Of a stretch of DNA of 64,000 nucleotides, positions 14,818-24,028 are shown in pieces. Below the pieces are notes generated by a model. That model was not told the origin of the DNA. It did not search any database and was given only the letters and a program-made list of their open reading frames with translations. The DNA lies in the NCBI RefSeq assembly GCF_016907955.1, contig NZ_JAFBCX010000003.1, forward strand, positions 372,001-436,000, written 5' to 3'. Position 1 is the stretch's first letter, and every line of letters starts with the position of its first letter. The position numbers were made by a program, and so were the translations under genes. The stretch comes from Lentzea nigeriaca (GTDB lineage Bacteria > Actinomycetota > Actinomycetes > Mycobacteriales > Pseudonocardiaceae).

Positions 14818-16650
14818 CTACGCCTTCACGAGTTGCCGAGCCGCCTCCACCACGGCCTCGGCGTCGATGTGCGCCGCGTGCAGCAGCTCCCCCGGTTTCC
14901 CGGACACCGGCATCGAGCTCACCGCGAGCTTGCGCACCGGCGGCCGAGCCTCGCACGCGGCCAGCGCGTCCAGCACGGCGTCACCGAGCCCGCCCTCGGG
15001 CCAGTGGTCCTCGACGGTGAGCACGGCACGTGTCTGCGACGCGGCCTGCACCAGCGTGTTCCCGTCGATCGGCTTGATCGAGTAGCAGTCGATCACCCGT
15101 GCCCGGATGCCGTCGGCCTCCAGCACGTCGGCCGCCTTCTCGGCCTCCCCCACGGTGATCCCGCACGCCACGATCGTCAGGTCGTCGTGATCGCTGTTGC
15201 GCAGCACCCTGCTGCCGCCGACGCGGATGTTCTCGTCCGGCGACGTCCGCACCGGCGTCTTCCCGCGCAACGTCCGCAGGTACGAGATCCCCGGCAGCGA
15301 AGCCATTTCCGAGACCAGAGCCGCGGTCTGGTTCGCGTCGGACGGGTGCAGCACCGTGGAGCCGTGGATGGCGCGGAACATCGAGATGTCCTCCAGCGCC
15401 ATCTGCGACGGGCCGTCCTCGCCGATCGACACCCCGGCGTGCGAGCCGCACAGGCGGAGGTCCGCGCGGGAGATCGCGGCCATGCGGATGAAGTCGTGCG
15501 CGCGGGTGAAGAACGCGCCGAACGTCGACGCGAACGGCACCCAGTTGCGGGCCTGCATGCCCACGGCGGCGGCGATCATCTGCTGTTCGGCGATGAACAT
15601 CTCGAAGTAGCGGTCGGGATGCGCCTTGGCGAAGAGCTCCGACATGGTCGAGTTCGAGACCTCGCCGTCCAGCACCACGACGTCCCCGCGCAGCCCGCCC
15701 AGTTCGGCCAGCGTCTGCCCGTACGCCTGGCGGGTCGCGACCTCCTCGCCGATCTCCCAGCGGGGCAACGTGCCGCCGTTGGTGGCGAAGCGATGCGGCG
15801 TGCCGGGTGTGGGCGTCTTGACCGTCACGGCCAGCGAACGCGCGCCGCCGAGCTCCTCGACGGCCTCCGCGGGCTCTTCCAAAGGCTTGCCGTGCTTGCC
15901 CGGCTGATCCTCCACGGCCTTCACACCGCGGCCCTTGTGGGTCTTGGCGAGGATCACGGTCGGCCGGTCCGTCACGGACGTGGCCTGGGCCAGTGCGGCG
16001 TCGATGGCGTCCAGGTCGTGGCCGTCGATCGCGATGGCCTTCCAGCCGAACGCCTCGGCGCGGGCGGCGTAGCCGTCGAGGTCCCAGCCGAGCATAGTCT
16101 CGCGGGTCTGGCCGAGGCGGTTGACGTCGACGATGGCGGTGAGGTTGTCGAGGCCTGCCCAGCCCGCGTGCTGGAACGCCTCCCAGATCGAACCCTCGGC
16201 CATCTCCGAGTCGCCGCAGAGCACCCACACGCGGTACGGCAGCGCGTCGAGCTTCTTGCCCGCCAGCGCCAGGCCCACACCGACGGGCAGACCCTGGCCG
16301 AGCGAGCCGGTGGCCACGTCGGTCGGTGGGATGCGGGGTGTGGGGTGGCCTTCCAGCCGGCTGCCGAACGTGCGGAAGCTCAGCAGTTCCTCGTCGGTTA
16401 TGGCGCCCGCCGCCTTGAGGATCGCGTAGTACAGCGGTGAGGCGTGGCCCTTGGAGAACACCAGGTGGTCGTTGGCGGGGTTGTCCGGGTTCGCGTAGTC
16501 GAGCCTCAGGTAGCCGTCGAGCAGCACCGCCATCAGGTCGGCCGCGGACATCGACGACGTCGGGTGACCGGAGCCGCCCGCGTCACTCGCGCGGATCGAG
16601 TCGACCCGGAGCTGCTGGGCGAGTTCGTGGCGGAAGTCGTTGTGGGGCAA
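14818..16650 (-). CDS. tkt: Transketolase (short type)
   Basis: 610 residues, shorter than the housekeeping enzyme (about 700) and closer to the short type. Thiamine-diphosphate enzyme moving two-carbon units between sugar phosphates in the pentose phosphate pathway. Seen: GSGHPTSSMSAADLM, VFSKGHASPLYYA, TGSLGQGLPVGVGLALAGKK, the cofactor motif VLCGDSEMAEGSIWEAFQ with DVNRLGQT, and the C-terminal half with MFIAEQQMIAAAVGM. The start is TTG at 16650 with GGAGGTGACCC overlapping the end of tal. It is second in the tal-tkt operon, behind a sigma-B/F-type promoter. Confidence 0.85.
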   Translation of the reverse strand: MPHNDFRHELAQQLRVDSIRASDAGGSGHPTSSMSAADLMAVLLDGYLRLDYANPDNPANDHLVFSKGHASPLYYAILKAAGAITDEELLSFRTFGSRLEGHPTPRIPPTDVATGSLGQGLPVGVGLALAGKKLDALPYRVWVLCGDSEMAEGSIWEAFQHAGWAGLDNLTAIVDVNRLGQTRETMLGWDLDGYAARAEAFGWKAIAIDGHDLDAIDAALAQATSVTDRPTVILAKTHKGRGVKAVEDQPGKHGKPLEEPAEAVEELGGARSLAVTVKTPTPGTPHRFATNGGTLPRWEIGEEVATRQAYGQTLAELGGLRGDVVVLDGEVSNSTMSELFAKAHPDRYFEMFIAEQQMIAAAVGMQARNWVPFASTFGAFFTRAHDFIRMAAISRADLRLCGSHAGVSIGEDGPSQMALEDISMFRAIHGSTVLHPSDANQTAALVSEMASLPGISYLRTLRGKTPVRTSPDENIRVGGSRVLRNSDHDDLTIVACGITVGEAEKAADVLEADGIRARVIDCYSIKPIDGNTLVQAASQTRAVLTVEDHWPEGGLGDAVLDALAACEARPPVRKLAVSSMPVSGKPGELLHAAHIDAEAVVEAARQLVKA

Positions 16651-16653
16651 GGG

Positions 16654-17733
16654 TCACCTCCGGGCTGGGTGGGCGGTCAGGCTGTCCAGGAGCTGCTGGT
16701 AGGAGTCGGCGAACTTGCGGACGCCCTCGCGTTCGAGGGTCTCGGTGACGTCGCGGTAGCTGATCCTGATCTCGGCGAACCTGTCGAGGACGCGGCGGGC
16801 GCCCTCGACGTCGCGGGTCAGGGTGTCGGCGATGCGGCCGTGGTCGAGGAAGGCCTCGATCGTCTTGCGCGGCATGGTGGTCACCGTCTCCGGTCCGATC
16901 AGTTCCTCGACGTAGCGCGTGTCGCGGTAGGCCGGGTTCTTGGTCGACGTGGACGCCCACAGGCACCACTGCGGGGTCGCGCCCGCACGGGCCAGCTCGT
17001 CCCACTCCTTGCCGGAGAAGATCTCCAGATACTGCTGGTAGGCGAGCTTGGCGTTGGCGATCGCGAGCTTCCCCTTGAGCACCTCGTGGCCCCGCATCGC
17101 GTCCAGGCGCTTGTCGGCCTCGGTGTCCACTCTGGACACGAAGTACGACGCCACCGACGCGACCTTGCTCAGGTCACCGCCGTCGGCGCGGAATCTGCGC
17201 AGACCCCTCAGATAGGCCTCGGCCGCGGCGCGGTGCCGGTCGAGCGAGAACAGCAACGTCACGTTGACCGGGATGCCGCGGGCGATCGACTCCTCGATGG
17301 CCGGCATGCCCTCCGGGGTACCCGGAATCTTCACGAACAGGTTCGGCCGGTCGATCAACGAGTGCAGCCGCCGCGCCTCGTCGAGCGTCGCCTGCGTGTC
17401 GTAGGCGAAGTTCGGGTCGACCTCCATCGACACCCAGCCGTCCTGCGGCGCGGTGCCCTTGCCGGCCAGCAGGTCGCAGGCGTTGCGGATGTCCTCGGCG
17501 GCGAGAGCGAGGAAGACCTCCTTCGGGTCGTCCTCGTCGAGCTCGCGTTTCTGGGCGTCGTAGGCGTCGCCGCTGCTCATGGCGTCCTGGAAGATCGTCG
17601 GGTTCGACGTCACGCCCAGCACGCCCGCCTCGACCAGGCCGGCCAGATCGCCTCCGCGGAGCAGGTCTCGTGACAACTGGTCCATCCACGGGCTCTGGCC
17701 GCGTTCGGCCAGGCCGTGCAGTGCGGTCCGCAT
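16654..17733 (-). CDS. tal: Transaldolase
   Basis: 359 residues, usual length for actinobacterial transaldolase. Transfers dihydroxyacetone units in the pentose phosphate pathway. Seen: [20 protein letters not shown], the [18 protein letters not shown] block with the Schiff-base lysine, [14 protein letters not shown] and [20 protein letters not shown]. The ATG at 17733 has GAGAGGA in front. First gene of tal-tkt, which ends 3 bases before the TTG start of tkt. Pairing with a short transketolase under a stress-type promoter suggests a second, NADPH-supporting pentose pathway branch used under stress; the housekeeping copies would lie elsewhere. Confidence 0.9.
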   Translation of the reverse strand: MRTALHGLAERGQSPWMDQLSRDLLRGGDLAGLVEAGVLGVTSNPTIFQDAMSSGDAYDAQKRELDEDDPKEVFLALAAEDIRNACDLLAGKGTAPQDGWVSMEVDPNFAYDTQATLDEARRLHSLIDRPNLFVKIPGTPEGMPAIEESIARGIPVNVTLLFSLDRHRAAAEAYLRGLRRFRADGGDLSKVASVASYFVSRVDTEADKRLDAMRGHEVLKGKLAIANAKLAYQQYLEIFSGKEWDELARAGATPQWCLWASTSTKNPAYRDTRYVEELIGPETVTTMPRKTIEAFLDHGRIADTLTRDVEGARRVLDRFAEIRISYRDVTETLEREGVRKFADSYQQLLDSLTAHPARR

Positions 17734-17754
17734 GGCAAGTCCTCTCTCCTGGCC

Positions 17755-17781
17755 GTTTCCGGGTACCCGTGGCCGGGGTAG
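17755..17781 (+). promoter_or_regulatory. Sigma-B/F-type promoter of ctaD
   Basis: GTTT (17755-17758), 17 bases, GGGTAG (17776-17781), ending 8 bases before the ATG at 17790; leaderless geometry. Confidence 0.55.
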
Positions 17782-17787
17782 CCACAC
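17763..17787 (-). promoter_or_regulatory. Sigma-B/F-type promoter of tal-tkt
   Basis: GTGT (17787-17784), 15 bases, GGGTAC (17768-17763) on the minus strand, 29 bases before the tal ATG. It is interleaved with the ctaD promoter on the other strand. Confidence 0.5.
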
Positions 17788-17789
17788 TC

Positions 17790-19541
17790 ATGACCGCCCT
17801 GAAGCCGACGCCGGTGGTGCCGCATCCGGGCGTCGCACGCCGGCGTCCCAAAGGTGCCGTTTTCCTGTCTCTGCTGCGCACCACGGATCCCAAGCAGATC
17901 GGGATCCTCTATCTGGTCACGTCGTTCGCGTTCTTCATGGCGGGCGGCGTGATGGCGTTGCTGTTGCGCGCCGAACTAGCACGTCCAGGGCTGCAGTTCC
18001 TGTCGAACGAGCAGTACAACCAGCTGTTCACCATGCACGGCACGATCATGTTGCTGCTGTACGCGACCCCGATCCTGTTCGGTTTCGCGAACTTCGTCCT
18101 GCCGCTGCAGATCGGCTCTCCGGACGTCGCGTTCCCACGCCTGAACGCGTTCTCGTACTGGTTGTTCCTGTTCGGCGGCCTGATCGTGATGAGCAGCTTC
18201 GTGACGCCCGGCGGTGCCGCCGACTTCGGCTGGACCGGCTACACCCCGTTGTCCAGCGCCGCCCACGCTCCCGGCATCGGCCCGGATCTGTGGATCATGG
18301 GGCTCGCTGTATCCGGCCTCGGCACGATCCTCGGCGCGGTCAACATGACCACCACGATCGTCTGCCTGCGGGCACCAGGCATGACCATGTTCCGGATGCC
18401 GATCTTCACCTGGAACATCCTGGTGACGTCCGTGCTGATCCTGCTGGCGTTCCCGATCCTGACCGCCGCGCTGATGGGTCTCGCGGCCGACCGGCACCTC
18501 GGGGCGCACGTGTTCGACCCGGCCAACGGTGGGGTCATCCTCTGGCAGCACCTGTTCTGGTTCTTCGGTCACCCCGAGGTCTACATCGTGGCGTTGCCGT
18601 TCTTCGGCATCATCACCGAGGTCCTGCCGGTGTTCAGCCGGAAACCGCTGTTCGGCTACAAGGGGCTGGTGTTCGCGACGTTCGCGATCGGCATGCTGTC
18701 GGTCGCGGTGTGGGCGCACCACATGTTCGCGACGGGCGCGGTGTTGCTGCCGTTCTTCTCGCTGATGACGTTCCTGATCGCGGTGCCGACCGGGATCAAG
18801 TTCTTCAACTGGGCGGGCACGATGTGGCGCGGGCAGCTCACGTTCGAGACACCGATGCTGTTCTCGATCGGGTTCCTGGTGACGTTCCTGCTCGGCGGCC
18901 TGACGGGCATCCTCCTGGCGTCACCGCCGCTGGACTTCCACGTCACCGACACGTACTTCGTCGTCGCGCACTTCCACTACGTGCTGTTCGGCACGATCGT
19001 GTTCGCCACCTACGCGGGCATCTACTTCTGGTTCCCGAAGATGACCGGGCGGATGCTCGACGAGCCGCTGGGCAAGCTGCACTTCTGGACGACGTTCCTC
19101 GGCTTCCACGGCACGTTCCTGGTCCAGCACTGGCTGGGCAACCAGGGCATGCCGCGCCGGTACGCCGACTACCTGCCGAGCGACGGGTTCACGTTGCTCA
19201 ACACGATCTCCTCGATCAGCGCGTTCGTGCTCGGCGCGTCCGTGCTGCCGTTCCTCTACAACATCGTGCGCAGCTACCGGCACGGCGAACCGGCAGGACG
19301 CGACGACCCCTGGGGCTACGGCAACTCGCTGGAGTGGGCGACCACCTCTCCCCCGCCGCGGCACAACTTCCTGGAACTGCCGAGGATCCGGTCCGAGCGG
19401 CCCGCGTTCGAGCTGCACTACCCGCACATGGTGGACCGCATGCGCGACGAGGCCCACTTCTCGATCCTGCGGCGCGGCCACCACACTCCGCCCGACGAAC
19501 CGACGGAGGACACCCTCGCCTCTACCGAGCGCGAGAGCTGA
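17790..19541 (+). CDS. ctaD: Cytochrome c oxidase subunit I (orphan copy)
   Basis: 583 residues, twelve helices. Haem and copper ligands are all present: [13 protein letters not shown] (haem a His), [20 protein letters not shown] (CuB His and linked Tyr region), WAHHMFATG (CuB pair) and [11 protein letters not shown] (haem a3 and a His). It should therefore be a working catalytic subunit of an aa3-type terminal oxidase. No subunit II, III or assembly gene is nearby, unlike the housekeeping cta operon. The ATG at 17790 is placed by the GGGTAG element; there is no ribosome binding site. It probably replaces the housekeeping subunit I under stress. Confidence 0.9.
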   Translation: MTALKPTPVVPHPGVARRRPKGAVFLSLLRTTDPKQIGILYLVTSFAFFMAGGVMALLLRAELARPGLQFLSNEQYNQLFTMHGTIMLLLYATPILFGFANFVLPLQIGSPDVAFPRLNAFSYWLFLFGGLIVMSSFVTPGGAADFGWTGYTPLSSAAHAPGIGPDLWIMGLAVSGLGTILGAVNMTTTIVCLRAPGMTMFRMPIFTWNILVTSVLILLAFPILTAALMGLAADRHLGAHVFDPANGGVILWQHLFWFFGHPEVYIVALPFFGIITEVLPVFSRKPLFGYKGLVFATFAIGMLSVAVWAHHMFATGAVLLPFFSLMTFLIAVPTGIKFFNWAGTMWRGQLTFETPMLFSIGFLVTFLLGGLTGILLASPPLDFHVTDTYFVVAHFHYVLFGTIVFATYAGIYFWFPKMTGRMLDEPLGKLHFWTTFLGFHGTFLVQHWLGNQGMPRRYADYLPSDGFTLLNTISSISAFVLGASVLPFLYNIVRSYRHGEPAGRDDPWGYGNSLEWATTSPPPRHNFLELPRIRSERPAFELHYPHMVDRMRDEAHFSILRRGHHTPPDEPTEDTLASTERES

Positions 19542-20379
19542 GCCATTCGCGCACGGTTTTCGCGGACGGCACGATCGCGCGCGTCTCCGCCGGATCGACC
19601 TCGACCGGGTTGTCGTGCAGCCAGCGCCACATCGTCAGCAGGTCGTCACCGACGAACCGGCGGAACAACCGGATCGGCATCGGGAAACGGCGTGGCGGCC
19701 TGCCGAACTCCGCACGCCACAGGTCGCGGCACTCGTCGATGCTGCGCACGTCGGAGGCCAGCGACAGGTCCGCGCCGACGAACCGGTCCGGCTCGGCGAA
19801 CGCCCGTGCGGCGATCGCACCGAGGTCGTCCGCGCACAGCCACACCAACGGGCGATCGCCGCCGATCAGCTTCGGCATGAGGTGCCACATCGACACCGGC
19901 GGGTAGAAGTCCTTGTCGGTCATCAGTTCCATGAACGCCGTCGGCCGCAGCACCGTGAGCGGAAGGCCCAGTGACTCCAGGTGGGCCTTGATGACCACTT
20001 TGGACTCCCACTGCGCGACACCGGTGCCCGATTTCCCGACGCCGGCGGACCCGTACACCACGTGCCGCACGCCCGCCTCGGCGGCGGCGTCACCCACGTT
20101 GCGGCCCTGCGCGAGCTCGCCGTCGTGCCCGCTGATCATCGGGTTCTGCACGGTGAACACGCCGTGTGCCCAGGCGAACGCGGGCCGCAACGTGGCGACG
20201 TCCGCCATGTCCGCCCGCACCACCTCGGCCCCGGCCTCGGCCAGCCGCCGCGCCTTCGCCGACGACGGGTCGCGGGTCAGGGCCCGCACCCGCCAGCCCG
20301 CCGCGAGCAGGTGCCGGGCGACGGCGCCGCCCTGGCGACCCGTCGCACCGGTGACCGCGACCATCCCGGAATCGTCCAT
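19522..20379 (-). CDS. NmrA-like NAD(P)-binding protein
   Basis: 285 residues. Extended short-chain dehydrogenase fold of the NmrA/HSCARG type: [19 protein letters not shown] for the dinucleotide, then [20 protein letters not shown] and [20 protein letters not shown]. The catalytic Tyr-x3-Lys is absent at the usual place, as in NmrA proteins that act as redox sensors, so it may be a sensor or an atypical reductase. AGGAGG lies upstream of the ATG. Last gene of the hemerythrin operon; its 3' end overlaps ctaD by 20 bases in convergent orientation. Confidence 0.75.
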   Translation of the reverse strand: MDDSGMVAVTGATGRQGGAVARHLLAAGWRVRALTRDPSSAKARRLAEAGAEVVRADMADVATLRPAFAWAHGVFTVQNPMISGHDGELAQGRNVGDAAAEAGVRHVVYGSAGVGKSGTGVAQWESKVVIKAHLESLGLPLTVLRPTAFMELMTDKDFYPPVSMWHLMPKLIGGDRPLVWLCADDLGAIAARAFAEPDRFVGADLSLASDVRSIDECRDLWRAEFGRPPRRFPMPIRLFRRFVGDDLLTMWRWLHDNPVEVDPAETRAIVPSAKTVREWLSSRAR

Positions 20380-20430
20380 GGCAGGCCTCCTGGCCTGCTT
20401 ATCGTCTCCGATTCCAGTCCATTACGACTG

Positions 20431-20985
20431 TCAGGAACCGGCCTTCTGCATCTCGCGCTGCAGCTCGGACTTGCTCATCGACGAGGCGTTCTGCAGCCCG
20501 AGGTTGCGAGCCTGCGCGAGCAGTTCCTCCCGGCTCGCCTGGCCGGGGATGTCGCCGAGGTGGTCGGCCCGCACGTGAGCGAACTTCTCGCCGAGCTCGT
20601 GCCGGCGTTCCTCGCTCAGGCGGCGCTTCATGCCCGGCAGGACCGTCTTCTCCTCTTCCTCGACGTGGTGGGTGACGGCCTCGACGACCTCGCGCAGCTT
20701 GGCGTCGTACCGCGGCGAGTCGTACTCGCAGTCGAGCAGTTCGGCGAGCAGACGCTCGGCTTGGGCGTGCTCCTCCTGGCTGTGCTCGACCTCGTCGGAC
20801 TCGTCCGCCTCCTGCTTGGCGACCGGGTAGACCTCGGTCTCCTCGGCCCTGCTGTGGGCGACGAGCAGGCCGCAGAGCACCGGGGTCAGCAACGGCCGTT
20901 TCTCCGGGCTGTTCTGCAACTCCGCGAACAGGCGCTCGACTTCGCGGTGGTCCTGCATGATCAGGTCGACGACGTCGTACTTCAC
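20431..20985 (-). CDS. Hemerythrin-domain protein with Rho_N-like tail
   Basis: 184 residues. Residues 1-140 form a hemerythrin HHE four-helix bundle: LIMQDHREVERLFAEL, HSRAEETEVYPVAKQE, HAQAERLLAELLDCE and VTHHVEEEEKTVLPGM supply the His and Glu ligands for a di-iron site. Such proteins bind O2, NO or peroxide. The last 33 residues (SREELLAQARNLGLQ, then SMSKSELQREMQ) form a Rho-N/SAP-like tail shared with two other proteins here. The start is GTG at 20985 after GAAGGAG; it overlaps the upstream stop by 4 bases. Part of a four-gene operon. Confidence 0.85.
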   Translation of the reverse strand: MKYDVVDLIMQDHREVERLFAELQNSPEKRPLLTPVLCGLLVAHSRAEETEVYPVAKQEADESDEVEHSQEEHAQAERLLAELLDCEYDSPRYDAKLREVVEAVTHHVEEEEKTVLPGMKRRLSEERRHELGEKFAHVRADHLGDIPGQASREELLAQARNLGLQNASSMSKSELQREMQKAGS

Positions 20986-21641
20986 GGTGGTTCTCCTTCG
21001 GTTCTGGGATATCGCGTGGTGATGGGCGCGAGGCCGCGTCGCCCGATCCGGCCGAGCACCACGCCGAACGCGCTGATCACCGTCACGGCCACGGCGGCGC
21101 CGATGACGATCGACCACGTCAGCCCGGCGCCGAGCAGACCGGAGGCGGCACCGGCGATGGCGCCCGCGACGAGTCCGTTGACGAGGTTCACGAGCCCGGA
21201 CACGCCCAGCGCGGTGCCGATGAGCCGCGGCCGCCTGGCCTTGGGCCAGCCGGTCTGCCCGGCGTCGGCCTTGACGCCGGCCGTGTCGTCGTGCATCTGC
21301 CGCACGAAGACGTCCCTTGTGGACGGTTCGAGGTCGCCGTAGACGTGCCGGATGCGGTTGATCCCCAGTCCCGCCTGGACGTCCTCGATGGTCAGTTCCA
21401 TCGTGCGGAACAAGGTGGCGAGGCCGATCAGGAACAGGCCGGTGAAGATCACCAGCATCAGGGTCAGCAGCACCCGCGGCGGCACGACCTGGGCGACGAA
21501 GCCCAGCGCGATCATCGACGCCGAGATCGTGGTGAGCAGATGGCCCGCCCGGCTCGCCGCGTCGGTGATCGTCGCGGTACGCGCCATTTGCAGCGTGTAG
21601 TGCTCGGCGGTGAGGATGGTCAGGGCCGAGGGCTTGTCCAC
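20982..21641 (-). CDS. Four-helix membrane protein of unknown function
   Basis: 219 residues. Hydrophobic helices at about 36-53 (ISASMIALGFVAQVV), 56-78, 147-170 (small-residue-rich, AGAIAGAASGLLGAG) and 172-195, with a charged loop of some 70 residues between the second and third. No family is recognised. GTG start at 21641, next to the stop of the previous gene; its own stop overlaps the hemerythrin start. The tight coupling suggests a membrane partner for the stress proteins of this operon. Confidence 0.65.
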   Translation of the reverse strand: MDKPSALTILTAEHYTLQMARTATITDAASRAGHLLTTISASMIALGFVAQVVPPRVLLTLMLVIFTGLFLIGLATLFRTMELTIEDVQAGLGINRIRHVYGDLEPSTRDVFVRQMHDDTAGVKADAGQTGWPKARRPRLIGTALGVSGLVNLVNGLVAGAIAGAASGLLGAGLTWSIVIGAAVAVTVISAFGVVLGRIGRRGLAPITTRYPRTEGEPP

Positions 21642-21642
21642 G

Positions 21643-21969
21643 TCAGCGTCCGAGGGCGTTGGCGAGCTCCTTCTTCGTCATCGTCGAGCGGCCCTTGATG
21701 TTCTTCTTCTTGGCCTCGTTGTAGAGCTGTTCCTTCGTCGGCCCCTTCGGCCTGTTCGTACCCGACCGCTGGCCGCCGCGCTTCTGCGGCGACATGTCCT
21801 TCGTGGAGGACTCGCTGGCGGTCTTGGACTCGCCGGACTGGGCGCGGTTCTTGTTCACCGTGCGCGCGGCGATCTCCTTCGCCCGCTTGGGCGAGGCGCC
21901 ACGGCTGCGGGCGGAGTCCTTGATGTGTTCGTACTGGCGTTCACGTTTCGCGTTCGATCCCGCGGGCAT
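21643..21969 (-). CDS. Plasmid-stabilisation-type small basic protein with Rho_N tail
   Basis: 108 residues, strongly basic. The N-terminal part (REREYEHI-like: KRERQYEHIKDSARSRG, then AKEIAARTVNKNRAQSG) matches the small actinobacterial proteins often labelled plasmid stabilisation (DUF7218-like). The middle is Ser/Thr/Gly-rich and disordered; the end (TKEQLYNEAKKKNIKGRST, then MTKKELANALGR) is a Rho_N/SAP-like nucleic-acid-binding motif. An AGGAGG site precedes the ATG at 21969. First gene of the operon with the membrane protein, hemerythrin and NmrA-like protein. Likely binds DNA or RNA under stress; the name should not be read as plasmid origin. Confidence 0.75.
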   Translation of the reverse strand: MPAGSNAKRERQYEHIKDSARSRGASPKRAKEIAARTVNKNRAQSGESKTASESSTKDMSPQKRGGQRSGTNRPKGPTKEQLYNEAKKKNIKGRSTMTKKELANALGR

Positions 21970-21999
21970 CACGACCTCCTGGTTCGAGCTGACCCGCGA

Positions 22000-22025
22000 A
22001 TACCCCCGGTCAGGGCGGTTCACAC
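22000..22025 (-). promoter_or_regulatory. Sigma-B/F-type promoter of the hemerythrin operon
   Basis: GTGT (22025-22022), 16 bases, GGGTAT (22005-22000) on the minus strand, 30 bases before the ATG at 21969. It is nested with the divergent P450 promoter within 44 bases. Confidence 0.55.
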
Positions 22026-22043
22026 CAGCGTCACCGGGGGTAG
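22018..22043 (+). promoter_or_regulatory. Sigma-B/F-type promoter of the P450 gene
   Basis: GTTC (22018-22021), 16 bases, GGGTAG (22038-22043), ending 9 bases before the ATG at 22053. Confidence 0.55.
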
Positions 22044-22052
22044 CCGGAGGGC

Positions 22053-23237
22053 ATGGCGATCTCATCACGACTCGACACCGCCCGAGTGTTCTCGACGGTG
22101 CTGCTGCCCACGCTCGCGAAGGGCGTCATCGTCCGCAGGCCGGGCGTGATGGCCCTGTCCGAGAAGCTGCAGGCCGACGGCACGGCGATCGACACGATGC
22201 GGCACCTGCGCGACCGCTACGGCCCGGAGCCGGTGCGGCTGCGCATCACCGGCCGCAGTGTCGCGATGCTCGTCGACCCGGCTGACGTCGGCCGGTTGCT
22301 GGCCGAGTCGCCGGAGCCGTTCGCGCTGGCCACCAAGGAGAAGAAGGCCGCGCTGAAGCACTTCCAGCCGCACGGCGTGCTGATCTCCGAAGGCACGTCC
22401 CGGGAACGGCGCAGGGAGCTCAACGAACGCGCGTTGCGGCCGGAGAATGTGCCCGTCGACGCGATCGTGCGCGACGAGGCCGACCTGCTCACCCGGCACG
22501 TGATGAACACCGGTGAGCTGACCTGGGACGCGTTCGCCCAGGCGTGGTGGCGGGTGGTGCGCAGGATCGTGCTCGGTGACCACGCCCGCGACGACGAGCA
22601 GTTGACGGATGACCTGAAGGCGCTGCGGGAGAACGCCAACTGGGCTTTCCTCCATCCCAGGCAGCGTGACCTGCGGGAACGGTTCCAGCGCAGGCTCGAC
22701 GAGCACCTCGACCGTGCGGAGGAGGGCAGCCTGGCCGCCCAACCGGGTGATCTGTCCGGGCAGGTGCCGCACTGGCTGTTCGCGTTCGACGCGGCCGGGA
22801 TCGTCACGATGCGAGCGCTCGCGATCGGTGGCCGCGGCACGCACGGCATCCTCGAGTCGGCGCGGCTGTGGCCGACGACGCCGGTGATCCTGCGGGAGAG
22901 CACGAGGCCCACCCGCTGGCACGGCACGTGGCTGCCGGCGAACACCGAGTTCGTCGTGTTCACGCCGTTCTTCCACCGCGACCCGGACCGGCTGCCGTTC
23001 GCCGACGAGTACGCGCCGGACATCTGGGACCGCCCGCTCGATCCGGCGATCGTGCCGTTCAGCGGTGGCCCCGGCGTGTGCCCCGGCCGCGACCTCGTGC
23101 TGGCCACCGGCAGCGCGATGCTGGACGCGCTGAGCGAGCACCTCGCGTTCCCGAAGCTCACCGCACCGCTGCCGAAGACGCTGAACCACTTCGGGTTGCG
23201 AATGCACGCCACCCCCACGGGTACTCGCGTCTCATGA
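22053..23237 (+). CDS. Cytochrome P450
   Basis: 394 residues. Haem-thiolate loop PFSGGPGVCPGRDLVLATG near residue 345, ExxR of helix K in GILESARLWPTTP, the aromatic region with FFHRDPDRLPFADEYAPDIW, and helix I FAFDAAGIVTMRALAIG. The usual acid-Thr pair of helix I is not clear, so peroxide-driven chemistry or an unusual proton path is possible. No ferredoxin or reductase gene is adjacent. No ribosome binding site; GGGTAG lies 9 bases before the ATG. Its stop overlaps the next start (ATGA), and the next two genes are also oxidoreductases. Confidence 0.85.
   Translation: MAISSRLDTARVFSTVLLPTLAKGVIVRRPGVMALSEKLQADGTAIDTMRHLRDRYGPEPVRLRITGRSVAMLVDPADVGRLLAESPEPFALATKEKKAALKHFQPHGVLISEGTSRERRRELNERALRPENVPVDAIVRDEADLLTRHVMNTGELTWDAFAQAWWRVVRRIVLGDHARDDEQLTDDLKALRENANWAFLHPRQRDLRERFQRRLDEHLDRAEEGSLAAQPGDLSGQVPHWLFAFDAAGIVTMRALAIGGRGTHGILESARLWPTTPVILRESTRPTRWHGTWLPANTEFVVFTPFFHRDPDRLPFADEYAPDIWDRPLDPAIVPFSGGPGVCPGRDLVLATGSAMLDALSEHLAFPKLTAPLPKTLNHFGLRMHATPTGTRVS
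23200..23224 (+). promoter_or_regulatory. Possible internal sigma-B/F-type promoter of the SDR gene
   Basis: GAAT (23200-23203), 15 bases, GGGTAC (23219-23224), ending 9 bases before the ATG at 23234. It lies inside the 3' end of the P450 gene. Confidence 0.4.
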
Positions 23238-24028
23238 ACGCACCCTTGTACGCCGTAGTGACAGGGTCGGACTCCGGTATCGGCAAGGCGATCGCCGTCG
23301 CGCTGGCGGGCGGCGGCGTGGACGTGGGCATCACGTACCACGAGGACGCCGACGGAGCCGCGAAAACCGCTGACCAGGTACGAGAGGCGGGCGCGCGCTG
23401 CGGCGTGCGGCAGCTCGACCTCACGGACCTGCCCACCGCGGCGGCCGTCGTGGACGAGCTGGCAGAGGAACTGGGCGGCGTCGACATCCTGGTGAACTGC
23501 GCGGGCACCGGCACCAGCCAGAAGGTCATGGACATGCCGTTCGACACCTGGCGCGAGGTGATCTCGGTCGACCTGGACGGTGCGTTCCTGTGCTGCCAGC
23601 GCGCGGCCAGGCACATGATCGACGCCGGGCGCGGCGGCCGGATCATCAACATCACCTCGGTCCACGAGCACCTGCCACGCGTCGGCGCCGCGCCGTACTG
23701 CGCCGCGAAGGCCGGGCTCGGCGCGTTGACCGAGGTGCTCGCGCTCGAACTGTCCGAGCACGGCATCACCGTGAACTCCGTGGCACCCGGCGAGATCTCG
23801 ACGCCGATGACCGGCCAGGAGGACGTCGACCCACGCACCCAGCCCCGTCCGGGCGTGCCGCTCGGCCGTCCCGGTCACGCCGCCGAGGTCGCGGCCGTCG
23901 TCGCGTTCCTCGCCACCCCGGCCGCCAGTTACGTGACCGGAGCGTCGTTCGTCGTGGACGGCGGAATGTCCCTGATGGGCCCGCAGGCGAGCGGAATGCT
24001 CGGCGACGAGAAGTGGAGGCAGCCCTGA
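23234..24028 (+). CDS. Short-chain dehydrogenase/reductase
   Basis: 264 residues, classical SDR: cofactor motif VVTGSDSGIGKAIAVALAGG, structural NAG-like NCAGTG, catalytic Ser in NITSVHEHLP and YCAAKAGLGAL (Tyr-x3-Lys), then VNSVAPGEISTPM and the end SFVVDGGMSLMG. Similar proteins in bacilli and actinomycetes are general-stress proteins of the GSP39/glucose-dehydrogenase group. It overlaps the P450 stop by 4 bases and the next gene by 1, and also has its own GGGTAC element. The substrate is unknown. Confidence 0.85.
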   Translation: MNAPLYAVVTGSDSGIGKAIAVALAGGGVDVGITYHEDADGAAKTADQVREAGARCGVRQLDLTDLPTAAAVVDELAEELGGVDILVNCAGTGTSQKVMDMPFDTWREVISVDLDGAFLCCQRAARHMIDAGRGGRIINITSVHEHLPRVGAAPYCAAKAGLGALTEVLALELSEHGITVNSVAPGEISTPMTGQEDVDPRTQPRPGVPLGRPGHAAEVAAVVAFLATPAASYVTGASFVVDGGMSLMGPQASGMLGDEKWRQP

